NCBI RefSeq assembly: GCF_008726925.1
Contig: NZ_VYWO01000002.1
Location: forward strand, 194,439-258,438
Length of the DNA stretch: 64,000 bases
From: Aerococcus sanguinicola
Lineage (GTDB): Bacteria; Bacillota; Bacilli; Lactobacillales; Aerococcaceae
Direction of reading: 5' to 3'
The position numbers and the translations under genes were made by a program. The notes beneath the pieces are model-generated. The model saw only the letters and a program-made list of their open reading frames with translations. It made no database searches and was not told the origin of the DNA. Positions 50,742 through 58,881 of the stretch are shown piece after piece. The first letter of the stretch is position 1. Each line of letters opens with the position of its first letter.

Positions 50742-51602
50742 ATGCGTAAAGGGTGGAAGGCTTGGCTCTTGTTGAGCCCTATGTTAGTTATTATGCTAGT
50801 GTTTGTTGTTTATCCGATTATCCGCACCCTATTCTATAGTTTCTACCGCTTGAAGTTGACGGAACCGGACAATGTGGCCTGGATAGGCTTAGCTAATTAC
50901 CGTGCGGTGCTGACATCTTCGGATTTTTACCAGGCACTCGTTAATTCTGGCCTGGTGCTCGTTTTTACGGTTCTGCTGGGCCTTATTATGAGCTTGGCGA
51001 TTGCTCTGATGCTGAATCGACGCCATCTCTTAACGCCAGTCTTAACCGCGATTGCTATTGTGCCCTGGGCCCTGCCTCCGATTGTCAATGGTATTATTTG
51101 GAAGTTTATATTTTATCCAGGCTATGGCTTTTTGAATAAGTTATTGCTTAACTTGCAGTTGATCGAGGCACCAATTGCTTGGACGGCTAACCGTTGGATG
51201 CTCATGTTTATTGCGGCCTTGGTGGTGGCTTGGCGGGTGGTCCCTTTCTGCGCTATCCTCCTCCTAGCCAACTTACAGACGATCCCCGGGGAGCTCTATG
51301 AGGCTTCGCGAATTGATGGGGCGAGTGCTTGGCAGGATTTTCGCCTGATCACCTTGCCGATGCTTTTGCCCTCTCTCGTTATCGTATTAATTCAAATGAC
51401 TATGGCAGCGATTAATGTCTTTGACGAGATAGTGGCCCTATCGGGTTACCGTTTTGAGAGCCAAACGCTCTTAGTTTATAATTATATGAATACGTTTTCT
51501 TTCTTGAATTTTGGCTTTGGTTCGGCAATTACTTATGTGGTGACCATTCTATCAGGGCTCTTGGGCTTTGCCTATATCCGTAGAATGGCACGCGATGTAT
51601 AG
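50742..51602 (+). CDS. Sugar ABC transporter permease, MalF type (second system)
   Basis: 286 residues from ATG 50742 (AAAGGAGG). Six predicted helices; EAA loop YEASRIDGASAWQDFRLITL near residue 186. Half of the membrane channel of the importer; the second permease starts ten bases after its stop. Confidence 0.9.
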   Translation: MRKGWKAWLLLSPMLVIMLVFVVYPIIRTLFYSFYRLKLTEPDNVAWIGLANYRAVLTSSDFYQALVNSGLVLVFTVLLGLIMSLAIALMLNRRHLLTPVLTAIAIVPWALPPIVNGIIWKFIFYPGYGFLNKLLLNLQLIEAPIAWTANRWMLMFIAALVVAWRVVPFCAILLLANLQTIPGELYEASRIDGASAWQDFRLITLPMLLPSLVIVLIQMTMAAINVFDEIVALSGYRFESQTLLVYNYMNTFSFLNFGFGSAITYVVTILSGLLGFAYIRRMARDV

Positions 51603-51612
51603 GAGGGATAGC

Positions 51613-52458
51613 ATGAAAGAAAGACGATCCACTCGCATCCTGTACTGGCTAATGGTTGGGATATTCTTGCTCTTTAGTCTAGGACCCTTGATCTGGACGC
51701 TCATCTTAACCCTCACACCAGAGAAGGAAGTGTTAACAGCCAACCCCCACTTACTGCCTAGCCATCTGGATTGGAGCAATTATAGGGAAATCCTGAGCCC
51801 AGGCAGCCAAGCGCATGAGACGGTAATGAATGGGCTTTGGAATTCATTTAAGATGTCTCTAGTTACCGTTTTGATTGGCTTACCAGTAGCTGTGATGAGT
51901 GCTTATAGTTTTGTGCGTTATCGCTTTAAAGGACGCAAGCTAGTCCTTTACCTCCTCTTGTTAACGATTGTTATCCCCGTGTTTACAACGATTATTCCTA
52001 TTTATGCCTTATTCGCTGAACGCGGTTGGCTCGACCAACAGTTCTGGGTGTGTGTGATTTATGTGTCGGCCTTCCTGCCCATTACAACTTGGATGGTGAA
52101 GTCATTCTTAGAAGCCATTCCAGTGGAACTCTGGGAGGCAGCCCGTACGGATGGTTGTACAGAATGGCAGGTCTTTAGCAAGGTCATCTTGCCCAATTCT
52201 TATCCCATCCTCCTGGCCTGTACCTTAATGCTCTTTTTGATGAGTTGGAGCCAGTATCAGATTCCCATGATTTTGACAACTTCCCAAGAAACCAAGGTTG
52301 TTACCCTGGTCATGTCGGAATTTATGACCCGGGATTCCATTAATTATGGCTTGGTGGCGACAGCTGGTCTCTTTGCGGTGATACCACCAGCTCTCTTGGC
52401 CCTTCTCTTTAGACGGTATTTAATTTCAGGATTAATGAGTGGGGCGGTGAAAGGATGA
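51613..52458 (+). CDS. Sugar ABC transporter permease, MalG type (second system)
   Basis: 281 residues from ATG 51613 behind AGGAGGGA; the frame is open earlier but lacks a ribosome site. Six helices with EAA loop WEAARTDGCTEWQVFSKVIL near residue 175. Ends overlapping the acyltransferase-like gene by four bases (ATGA). Confidence 0.9.
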   Translation: MKERRSTRILYWLMVGIFLLFSLGPLIWTLILTLTPEKEVLTANPHLLPSHLDWSNYREILSPGSQAHETVMNGLWNSFKMSLVTVLIGLPVAVMSAYSFVRYRFKGRKLVLYLLLLTIVIPVFTTIIPIYALFAERGWLDQQFWVCVIYVSAFLPITTWMVKSFLEAIPVELWEAARTDGCTEWQVFSKVILPNSYPILLACTLMLFLMSWSQYQIPMILTTSQETKVVTLVMSEFMTRDSINYGLVATAGLFAVIPPALLALLFRRYLISGLMSGAVKG

Positions 52459-53330
52459 GAAGCTTGCAAGCAATCAAAGAACAAATTATCAATTTGCTAG
52501 ACTCCAAGCAGCTCTTATTTGCTCAGTGGCAGGACCTAGTCGAAGGGCTTTCGGAGCGAGACCTGGTCCTTGCCCAGCAAGTCTTAGCAGATGGCTGGCC
52601 AGGCCCAGGGGACCAGACGCCCCGCCTTATCCAAAAATTGACAGCAGAAGAGCGCTTAGCTAGTTTGCTCTTTCTCCTTCCCCAGGCCATTCAGCGTTAT
52701 GAAAGGCAAAGCATTCCTAAACAAATTCTCCAAGATAGTCTTGCAGACTTCTATTTAAGGGCCAACTTGTACGATGCCCACTACCAGGGCCTGGGCTTGA
52801 CTGCAGATGACGGGCAATGGCTCTTGCGGCTTTTTGACCTACAAATTTTCAAATTGGGGGCCCTACAATTTGAGCGGATTAGATGGCAACCGGATCCTAG
52901 CTATTATCATATGCCGCTAGAAGTTCTTAACCATTGGCCAACGGGAACGCCCTTGCTGGCGGTTCATATCATGGCTGGCACTGACCTCTCCCATGCAGCT
53001 TGCCAGGCCTCTTTTGACCAGGCAGCGACTTTCTTCGCCACTTATGATGGGCCAGAGGCTTATCAAGCCTATACCTGTTTTTCCTGGCTCCTTTACCCAG
53101 GGCTTTTAGCGCACTTAGGCCCCGAAAGCCGGATTTATCAGTTTTCTCAATTTTTTGATCTGCTAGGGGCGACCTCCTGGCCAGATATGGCCAAGTCGCG
53201 CCTATTGGACCAAGCACCCAGTCATAAGCAGGGGTCACGACTTCAAGTCTTGGCCCGAGACAATCAGAGTATTTTAGGGGCAGCTTTGGGCTATCGCCCC
53301 TTTGCTGCAAAGGAGGAAAACTATGGCTAA
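52455..53330 (+). CDS. Acyltransferase-like protein (GNAT-like C-terminal domain)
   Basis: 291 residues. N-terminal helical domain, then a segment LEVLNHWPTGTPLLAVHIM near residue 155 and FSWLLYPGLLAHLGPESRI near 212, which match a family annotated as acyltransferases with a GNAT-like C-terminal domain and found in sugar-transport operons. Position between permease and ATPase genes, overlapping both ends, implies a role in the same pathway, perhaps acylation or deacylation of the sugar. Function is not established. Confidence 0.65.
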   Translation: MRSLQAIKEQIINLLDSKQLLFAQWQDLVEGLSERDLVLAQQVLADGWPGPGDQTPRLIQKLTAEERLASLLFLLPQAIQRYERQSIPKQILQDSLADFYLRANLYDAHYQGLGLTADDGQWLLRLFDLQIFKLGALQFERIRWQPDPSYYHMPLEVLNHWPTGTPLLAVHIMAGTDLSHAACQASFDQAATFFATYDGPEAYQAYTCFSWLLYPGLLAHLGPESRIYQFSQFFDLLGATSWPDMAKSRLLDQAPSHKQGSRLQVLARDNQSILGAALGYRPFAAKEENYG

Positions 53331-54369
53331 TGTTGAATTCCGAGGGCTGACTAAGCTTTATGATGGCGGCAGCCGGGCCGTTTCAGACTTTAATTTGAAG
53401 ATAGCGGACGGTGAATTTGTGGTTTTGGTCGGTCCGTCAGGCTGCGGGAAGTCCACCTTAATGCGGATGCTAGCGGGTTTGGAAGAAGTGACAGAAGGGG
53501 AGATTCGAATTGATGGTCAAGTGGTCAATGAAGTGGATCCTAAAGACCGCAATGTCGCCATGGTATTCCAGAATTATGCCCTCTATCCCCACCTCAATGT
53601 GAGGGATAATTTGGCCTTCTCTTTGACCTTGAGAAAGCTGCCGAAAGAAATCATCGCAGAGCGGGTTGAGGCAGTGGCTGAAAAATTAGCCCTAAGCGAT
53701 TATTTAAATCGAAAACCAGCCCAACTGTCAGGCGGGCAAAGGCAACGGGTAGCCTTAGGGCGTGCCATTGTCCGGAAACCAAACATCTTCTTACTGGATG
53801 AGCCCTTATCCAACCTGGATGCCAAATTAAGGGTTCAGATGCGCTATGAAATTTCCCATCTTCAAAAGGAATTGGGGGCCACGATGCTCTATGTGACCCA
53901 TGACCAGACAGAAGCGATGACGATGGGCGACCGGATTGTGGTTATGCGCGAAGGCAAAATCCAACAGATTGGAAGTCCAGAAGAACTGTATCAGCATCCA
54001 GCCAATTGTTTTGTTGCGGAATTTCTAGGTTCGCCACAAATTAATATCATCCCATGTGACCTGGATGAGCAGTCGATGACATTGTGGGGGCAGACCTATA
54101 GGCTAAGTTCCCAACTGGGCAAAGGCCCTTGCCTTCTAGGAATCCGCCCCGAGAACTTGGAACTTATTCCTGGCACGACCCATCGCTTGACTTTGATTGA
54201 GAATTTGGGGAGCGAATACTATCTCTACCTGGAAGCAGCAGAAGGCCATGTTCGAGTTAAGACCACTGACCAGAGCCGGTTGGAACTTGGCAAAAATTAT
54301 TCTGTGCGTGTCAAAGACCCAAGCCGCTTATCTTATTTTGATCCCCAAAGTAAAGAATCCTTGCTTTAA
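53323..54369 (+). CDS. Sugar ABC transporter ATPase, MsmK/UgpC type (second system)
   Basis: 348 residues from ATG 53323 (AAAGGAGG; starts inside the previous gene). Walker A GPSGCGKST, VFQNYALYPH, LSGGQRQR, FLLDEP, and the C-terminal GIRPENL are intact. Similar to the ATPase at 5876 (same subfamily), so each importer has its own. Last gene of the operon; the intergenic element at 54377 supplies the terminator. Confidence 0.92.
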   Translation: MANVEFRGLTKLYDGGSRAVSDFNLKIADGEFVVLVGPSGCGKSTLMRMLAGLEEVTEGEIRIDGQVVNEVDPKDRNVAMVFQNYALYPHLNVRDNLAFSLTLRKLPKEIIAERVEAVAEKLALSDYLNRKPAQLSGGQRQRVALGRAIVRKPNIFLLDEPLSNLDAKLRVQMRYEISHLQKELGATMLYVTHDQTEAMTMGDRIVVMREGKIQQIGSPEELYQHPANCFVAEFLGSPQINIIPCDLDEQSMTLWGQTYRLSSQLGKGPCLLGIRPENLELIPGTTHRLTLIENLGSEYYLYLEAAEGHVRVKTTDQSRLELGKNYSVRVKDPSRLSYFDPQSKESLL

Positions 54370-54376
54370 TTTAATT

Positions 54377-54607
54377 AGAGAGTGTGACAAAAGTCGGTTA
54401 GCCCTGAATCTGCTAACGCATACTATATCTGTAACTCGCTTCGCTTCGAACAGCTATAGCAACTGTCCGCGAATTATGGAAGAACCTTGTCAAAGGATCT
54501 TCTATAATTCGTGAAGTGGATGTCAGGGCTGATTTTTGGAGCACGTTTTTAAAGAATAGTTCGTATTCTATATAGAAGCCGGAACTTTTGTCCCAGCTTC
54601 TTTTTTT
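54377..54607. mobile_element. Intergenic inverted-repeat (MITE-like) element, uninterrupted copy
   Basis: Same left end (GTGTGACAAAAGTCGG), core and constant tail as 27706-28055, with the hairpin GAAGCCGGAAC/GTCCCAGCTTC plus T residues at the end. At the position of the nested hairpin element in the other copy this one reads ATAATTCGTGAAGTGG without insertion. Eight bases after the ATPase stop; works as the operon terminator. Confidence 0.85.
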
Positions 54608-54771
54608 GCATCACTTATTGTTCTTTTTTGTTTATATTTTATATTTAAATTTCATACTTTTCATATCAGAACTTATCGCCTCCTTCGATCACCTGTTCAA
54701 CTAAGGGCGTCAGAATAGACTTTAGCCTTTTTCCCAGGGCTTTCATTGCCAGGAAAGGCGCTAAGGGCAAA

Positions 54772-54800
54772 TTGACAGCTGTGGGCCAAGCGGCTATGAT
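54772..54800 (+). promoter_or_regulatory. Promoter of the amino-acid ABC operon
   Basis: TTGACA (54772-54777), 17-bp spacer, TATGAT (54795-54800); near consensus. The 160 bp before it hold no gene. Confidence 0.8.
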
Positions 54801-54836
54801 TTAGCTCGTAAAAAATAACCCGAAAGGAGTGGGGGA

Positions 54837-55508
54837 ATGGATTGGGAATTCATAGGATCGGTCTTACCGGAATACCTGAGGGCAGCTGGACTGACCTTTG
54901 GACTCGGGGGACTGGAGGTTGTCTTGTCCCTTATTTGTGGCCTTGTCTGCGCCTTGGTGCGCTATTGGCAGCTACCGCTTCTCAGTCAAGTTGTTGGTAT
55001 CTATATTGAGCTGTCGCGGAACACTCCCTTGCTTATCCAGCTCTTCTTTTTGTACTATGCCTTACCGAAACTCGGTATTACCTGGCCATCGACGGTCTGC
55101 GCCCTTGTCGGCTTGACCTTCTTGGGCTCATCTTACATGGCTGAAGCCTTTCGTTCGGGCCTGGAAGCCGTGCCGAAGAGTCAGTTGGAAGGGGCCTACA
55201 GTCTCGCCTTATCGCGCCGGCAATGCTTCCGCTATGTGGTCTTGCCCCAAGCTTTGGCAAGTTCTATTCCGGCACTGATGACCAATGTGATCTTCTTGAT
55301 TAAAGAGACCTCTATGTTCAGTATTGTGGCTTTGGCCGACCTGATGTATGTGGCCAAGGAACATATCGGGCTCTACTATAAGACAGATGAGGCGCTCTTC
55401 CTCTTGGTACTTGCCTACACTGCCTTGCTTTTACCACTTTCGCTCCTGGGACATGTCTTAGAAAGGAGGCTCCACCATGGTCAATTCGGGCATCGGCATC
55501 CTCTTTGA
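54837..55508 (+). CDS. Polar amino-acid ABC transporter permease 1
   Basis: 223 residues, His/Glu/Gln/Arg/opine-type permease: IELSRNTPLLIQLFFLYYAL near residue 55 and an EAA loop LEGAYSLALSRRQCFRYVVL near 120, four or five helices. Forms half of the channel. Ends overlapping the second permease by 32 bp. Confidence 0.9.
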   Translation: MDWEFIGSVLPEYLRAAGLTFGLGGLEVVLSLICGLVCALVRYWQLPLLSQVVGIYIELSRNTPLLIQLFFLYYALPKLGITWPSTVCALVGLTFLGSSYMAEAFRSGLEAVPKSQLEGAYSLALSRRQCFRYVVLPQALASSIPALMTNVIFLIKETSMFSIVALADLMYVAKEHIGLYYKTDEALFLLVLAYTALLLPLSLLGHVLERRLHHGQFGHRHPL

Positions 55509-56163
55509 GGGCAGTAATTTTCTACGCTTATTAGAAGGACTCTGGGTAACCCTAAGGATCGCTCTACTTTCAATGGCTTTTTCCATAGTCTTAGGTTTCT
55601 TTCTGGGGGTGTTGATGACTAGCCGCTTTCGCTTGATTCACTTAGTTTTGCGCCTTTATGTTGAGTTTGTTCGCGTGATGCCGCAATTGGTCCTTGTCTT
55701 CTTGGTCTACTTTGGTGCAGCCAAGCAGTTTGGCCTAAATTTCTCTGCCGAAGGGGCCGCGGTGCTTGCCTTTACTTTCTGGGGGACGGCTGAATTAGCG
55801 GAACTTGTTCGGTCAGCCATCCAGGCCCTGCCTCGGCAACAAATAGAGAGTGGCTTGGCCCTGGCTCTGACCCCTTGGCAGCTCTACCGCTATGTCATTA
55901 TCCCGCAGACGGTCCGCCGACTCCTCCCTGCCATGACGAGTTTGATGACCCGTATGATCAAAACAACAGCCATCGTCGTCCTCATTGGGGTGGTTGAAGT
56001 GGTCGCAGTTGGTAAGCAGATTATTGATATGAACCGCTTCGACTATCCAGACGGTGCCATCTGGATTTATGGCAGCATTTTCTTTTTATACTTTATGGCT
56101 TGCTATCCTTTCTCAAAGCTTAGCCAGTATTTGGAAAATAAGTTCCAAGAAGGAGGTCGCTAA
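55477..56163 (+). CDS. Polar amino-acid ABC transporter permease 2
   Basis: 228 residues. EFVRVMPQLVLVFLVYFGAA and the EAA loop IESGLALALTPWQLYRYVII mark the same family. AAAGGAGG before ATG 55477 lies inside the first permease gene. Stop TAATGG overlaps the ATPase start by one base. Confidence 0.9.
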   Translation: MVNSGIGILFEGSNFLRLLEGLWVTLRIALLSMAFSIVLGFFLGVLMTSRFRLIHLVLRLYVEFVRVMPQLVLVFLVYFGAAKQFGLNFSAEGAAVLAFTFWGTAELAELVRSAIQALPRQQIESGLALALTPWQLYRYVIIPQTVRRLLPAMTSLMTRMIKTTAIVVLIGVVEVVAVGKQIIDMNRFDYPDGAIWIYGSIFFLYFMACYPFSKLSQYLENKFQEGGR

Positions 56164-56912
56164 TGGCAAATTTATTGATTGAAGTCGATCATTTACATAA
56201 AAGTTACGACGGAGAGACGGAGGTCCTCCAGGGAATTTCGCTGAGTATTGAGCGTGGCGAGCTGACGGTGATCATCGGCCCTTCCGGCTGTGGCAAGTCA
56301 ACTTTCCTCCGTTGCCTCAATGCTTTGGAGCCTATTGATAGGGGCGAAATTTATTTTAAAGGCCAGGCTTTGGGTCAAAGTGACAGGGAGATTCGGGCCT
56401 TAAGAGAGCAAGTCGGAATGGTCTTTCAATCCTATGAACTCTTCCCCCATCTGTCTGTGATGGATAATCTCACCCTGGCCCCTTGCAAGGTCCAGGCTAG
56501 AGACCGTCAGGAAGCTGAAACTGAGGCGCGAAAGCTCCTGGCTAAGGTTGGTCTGGCAGACAAAGCGGCAGCTTTCCCCAGCCAGTTATCTGGAGGGCAG
56601 AAGCAGCGGGTAGCGATAGTCCGAGCCCTGATGATGCACCCGGAAGTCCTCTTGCTAGATGAAATCACCGCTGCTCTGGACCCCGAACTGGTTCGTGAAG
56701 TCCTAGATGTGGTCCTAAACTTGGCAGAAGAAGGGCTCACAATGGTGATGGTGACCCATGAGATGTCCTTTGCAGAAGCTGTGGCTGATCAAATCGTCTT
56801 CTTTGACGCTGGACAGATTGTCGAGAGCAGCCGGGACCCCCAAGCCTTCTTCCGAGCTCCCATGACCCTGCGTGCCCAAAAGTTTTTAGACCGTTTAACA
56901 TTTGACCGATAA
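56163..56912 (+). CDS. Polar amino-acid ABC transporter ATPase (GlnQ-like)
   Basis: 249 residues. Walker A GPSGCGKST, Q-loop VFQSYELFPH, signature LSGGQKQR, Walker B LLLDEIT and H-loop VTHEM. The motif DEITAALDPELV places it in the GlnQ/HisP/ArtP group. It energises the importer of which the permeases are encoded upstream and the binding protein downstream. Confidence 0.92.
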   Translation: MANLLIEVDHLHKSYDGETEVLQGISLSIERGELTVIIGPSGCGKSTFLRCLNALEPIDRGEIYFKGQALGQSDREIRALREQVGMVFQSYELFPHLSVMDNLTLAPCKVQARDRQEAETEARKLLAKVGLADKAAAFPSQLSGGQKQRVAIVRALMMHPEVLLLDEITAALDPELVREVLDVVLNLAEEGLTMVMVTHEMSFAEAVADQIVFFDAGQIVESSRDPQAFFRAPMTLRAQKFLDRLTFDR

Positions 56913-56925
56913 GAAGGAGAAAATT

Positions 56926-57834
56926 ATGAAGAAAAAATTATTTACCCTGCTAGCCCTTGTAGCCCTATTTCTAACAGCTTGCCAATCTGGCCAGTCCAGT
57001 GATAAAGAGGCTGCGGCAAGTGCTGGCAAGCAAGCTCCAGCCCGCACTCTAGCAGAAATCAAAGATTCCGGTAAGATCCGCATTGGGGTCTTCGCCGATA
57101 AGATGCCCTTTGGCTATGTCGATGATAAGGGTCAGCCCCAAGGTTATGATATCGAATTAGCCAAGAAGATTGGTGAGGACCTCTTAGGCAGTGCCGATAA
57201 GGTTGAATTTGTCCCCATGGATGCCGCTAGCCGGGCTGAATTTCTCAAATCAGGCAAGGTGGATATTACCTTAGCTAACTTTACAGTGACCGACGAGCGT
57301 CGTGAACAGGTAGACTTTGCCCTTCCTTATATGAAGGTGGCGATTGGCCTAGTGTCGCCAGAGAAAGCCCTAATCACAGACCTCAACCAGCTTAAAGACA
57401 AAAAATTGATCTTGGTTAAGGGAACGACCGCTGAGAACTACTTCCAAAAAGACCACCCCGAAATTAAAAATATCGATAAGTATGACGCCTATCAGGAGGC
57501 CTATGATGCCCTTAGAGATGGGCGGGGAGATGCTTTCTCCACGGACAATACGGAAGTTCTGGCCTGGGCCAACGAAAATCCGGGCTTCAAAGTGGGAATT
57601 GAATCCCTAGGTGAAGAGGATACCATTGCTCCTGCTGTCCAAAAGGGCAACCAAGAGTTAAAAGACTATCTGGATGATCTTATCGTTCGCTTGGGCCAAG
57701 ACCAGTTCTTTACCAAAGCCTACGACAAAACTTGCTTGCCTGTTTACGGCAAAGACGTTGATCCCAAGCAGATTGTCCTTGAAGGCGATGACCTGAAGGC
57801 TTACTATGAGGCCTTTAATTATGCGAAAAAATAA
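56926..57834 (+). CDS. Amino-acid ABC transporter binding lipoprotein
   Basis: 302 residues from ATG 56926 (AAGGAG). Lipobox LTAC, then a family-3 solute-binding fold: IRIGVFADKMPFGYVDDKGQ, GYDIELAKKIGEDL, VDITLANFTVTDERR, and KLILVKGTTAENYF. The arginine-containing ERRxxVDF segment suggests binding of an amino-acid carboxylate, probably glutamate, glutamine or similar. Completes a four-gene importer and is followed by a terminator. Confidence 0.9.
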   Translation: MKKKLFTLLALVALFLTACQSGQSSDKEAAASAGKQAPARTLAEIKDSGKIRIGVFADKMPFGYVDDKGQPQGYDIELAKKIGEDLLGSADKVEFVPMDAASRAEFLKSGKVDITLANFTVTDERREQVDFALPYMKVAIGLVSPEKALITDLNQLKDKKLILVKGTTAENYFQKDHPEIKNIDKYDAYQEAYDALRDGRGDAFSTDNTEVLAWANENPGFKVGIESLGEEDTIAPAVQKGNQELKDYLDDLIVRLGQDQFFTKAYDKTCLPVYGKDVDPKQIVLEGDDLKAYYEAFNYAKK

Positions 57835-57844
57835 TGAGCCAATG

Positions 57845-57883
57845 AAAAATCCCGCCAGCTTTACTTGCTAGCGGGATTTTTTT
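57845..57883 (+). terminator. Intrinsic terminator of the amino-acid ABC operon
   Basis: AAATCCCGCCAGC pairs with GCTAGCGGGATTT, then T residues. The A-rich left arm also allows termination of the convergent gene. Confidence 0.88.
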
Positions 57884-57921
57884 AGCTGGGCTTAGCCCAA
57901 GAGAAGGGCAGGCCGGAGCAT

Positions 57922-58587
57922 TTATAGGCTTCCCATTTTATACTCGAAGAGTTTATCTGGTTCTTCAAGGCCAATATTTCTTAGGCCGCGGCGCTTGAGT
58001 CGGGCCACAATTTTTTGAAGGTCAGGATAAGAACAAGTATTGGATAGGAAGAAGGTCAGGTGGCAGAGGCTGGGGTCTTCAAGGTCAGTCAGCGTAATCA
58101 TACTGTTGATCGAACACACCCGGCTAATAATCTTTGTCACCTTGGACATGGTTCCCCTTGATTCTTGGGGAACCGTAACGGTTAAGATATAGCTGCTGTC
58201 ATTTAACTTCCAAGAATGACTGAGCATGCGCTCAAATTGATGGTGGGTGAGCAAGCCGAAGAAGCGGTTGTCCTGGTCGAGAACCGCGATATAGGGCAGG
58301 TCACGAATATTGAAGAGCACACGGTAGAAGGAACTGTCTAGGCTCACATATTTGGTCGCATTCTTGAGCAGGAGGGTGACCGGTTCGTCGAGTGATTGGC
58401 CCTCTGCCAGTCTCTGGTAGAGATGTGAGCGGTAGATATTTCCTCTAAAAATCTTCTCATTGTCATCCAGGATGGGGATGCAGCGGAATTGATGATCTTC
58501 TAAAATCGTTAGGGCATCACGCATCGATGTCGATGCGGTGACATAAACCACATCTTTCTTTTGAATGGTAAAAGATGAGATATTCAT
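57922..58587 (-). CDS. CBS-pair/ACT-domain protein (CbpA-like)
   Basis: 221 residues from ATG 58587 (AAAGGATGG upstream); an earlier in-frame start at 58632 has no ribosome site. Two CBS domains (about 1-140; SMRDALTILEDHQFRCIPIL and YIAVLDQDNRFFGLLTHHQF), then an ACT-like domain. This plan matches c-di-AMP-binding CbpA-type proteins of Firmicutes. A nucleotide-sensing cytosolic regulator is likely; the exact ligand cannot be read. Divergent from the nagZ-like gene. Confidence 0.8.
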   Translation of the reverse strand: MNISSFTIQKKDVVYVTASTSMRDALTILEDHQFRCIPILDDNEKIFRGNIYRSHLYQRLAEGQSLDEPVTLLLKNATKYVSLDSSFYRVLFNIRDLPYIAVLDQDNRFFGLLTHHQFERMLSHSWKLNDSSYILTVTVPQESRGTMSKVTKIISRVCSINSMITLTDLEDPSLCHLTFFLSNTCSYPDLQKIVARLKRRGLRNIGLEEPDKLFEYKMGSL

Positions 58588-58792
58588 TGCGAGGATACCA
58601 TCCTTTCTGTTGACCGTATACAAGTATAACATAGCCCCTCGGATAATGAGAAGGATTTAAGTTTTATTGGAAATAAAAATAGAGAAATTTAATCTAGCCC
58701 CTACTTTTTCTTAGTGAAAAACCAAATTTGTACCCTAAATTGAGCGAATAAAGGCTTTCTTAGTTGAGATCCCTTCTTCGAGCGTTAAACCC

Positions 58793-58820
58793 TTACATTT
58801 TCTAAGAATTTTGCTATAAT
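58793..58820 (+). promoter_or_regulatory. Promoter of the nagZ-like gene
   Basis: TTACAT (58793-58798), 16-bp spacer, TGC-TATAAT (core 58815-58820), extended -10. Confidence 0.65.
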
Positions 58821-58881
58821 AGAATAAAGGTCATAGGCCTTTATAATATTCGTGGACTTAATGAAAGGAGAGATGCAATCG

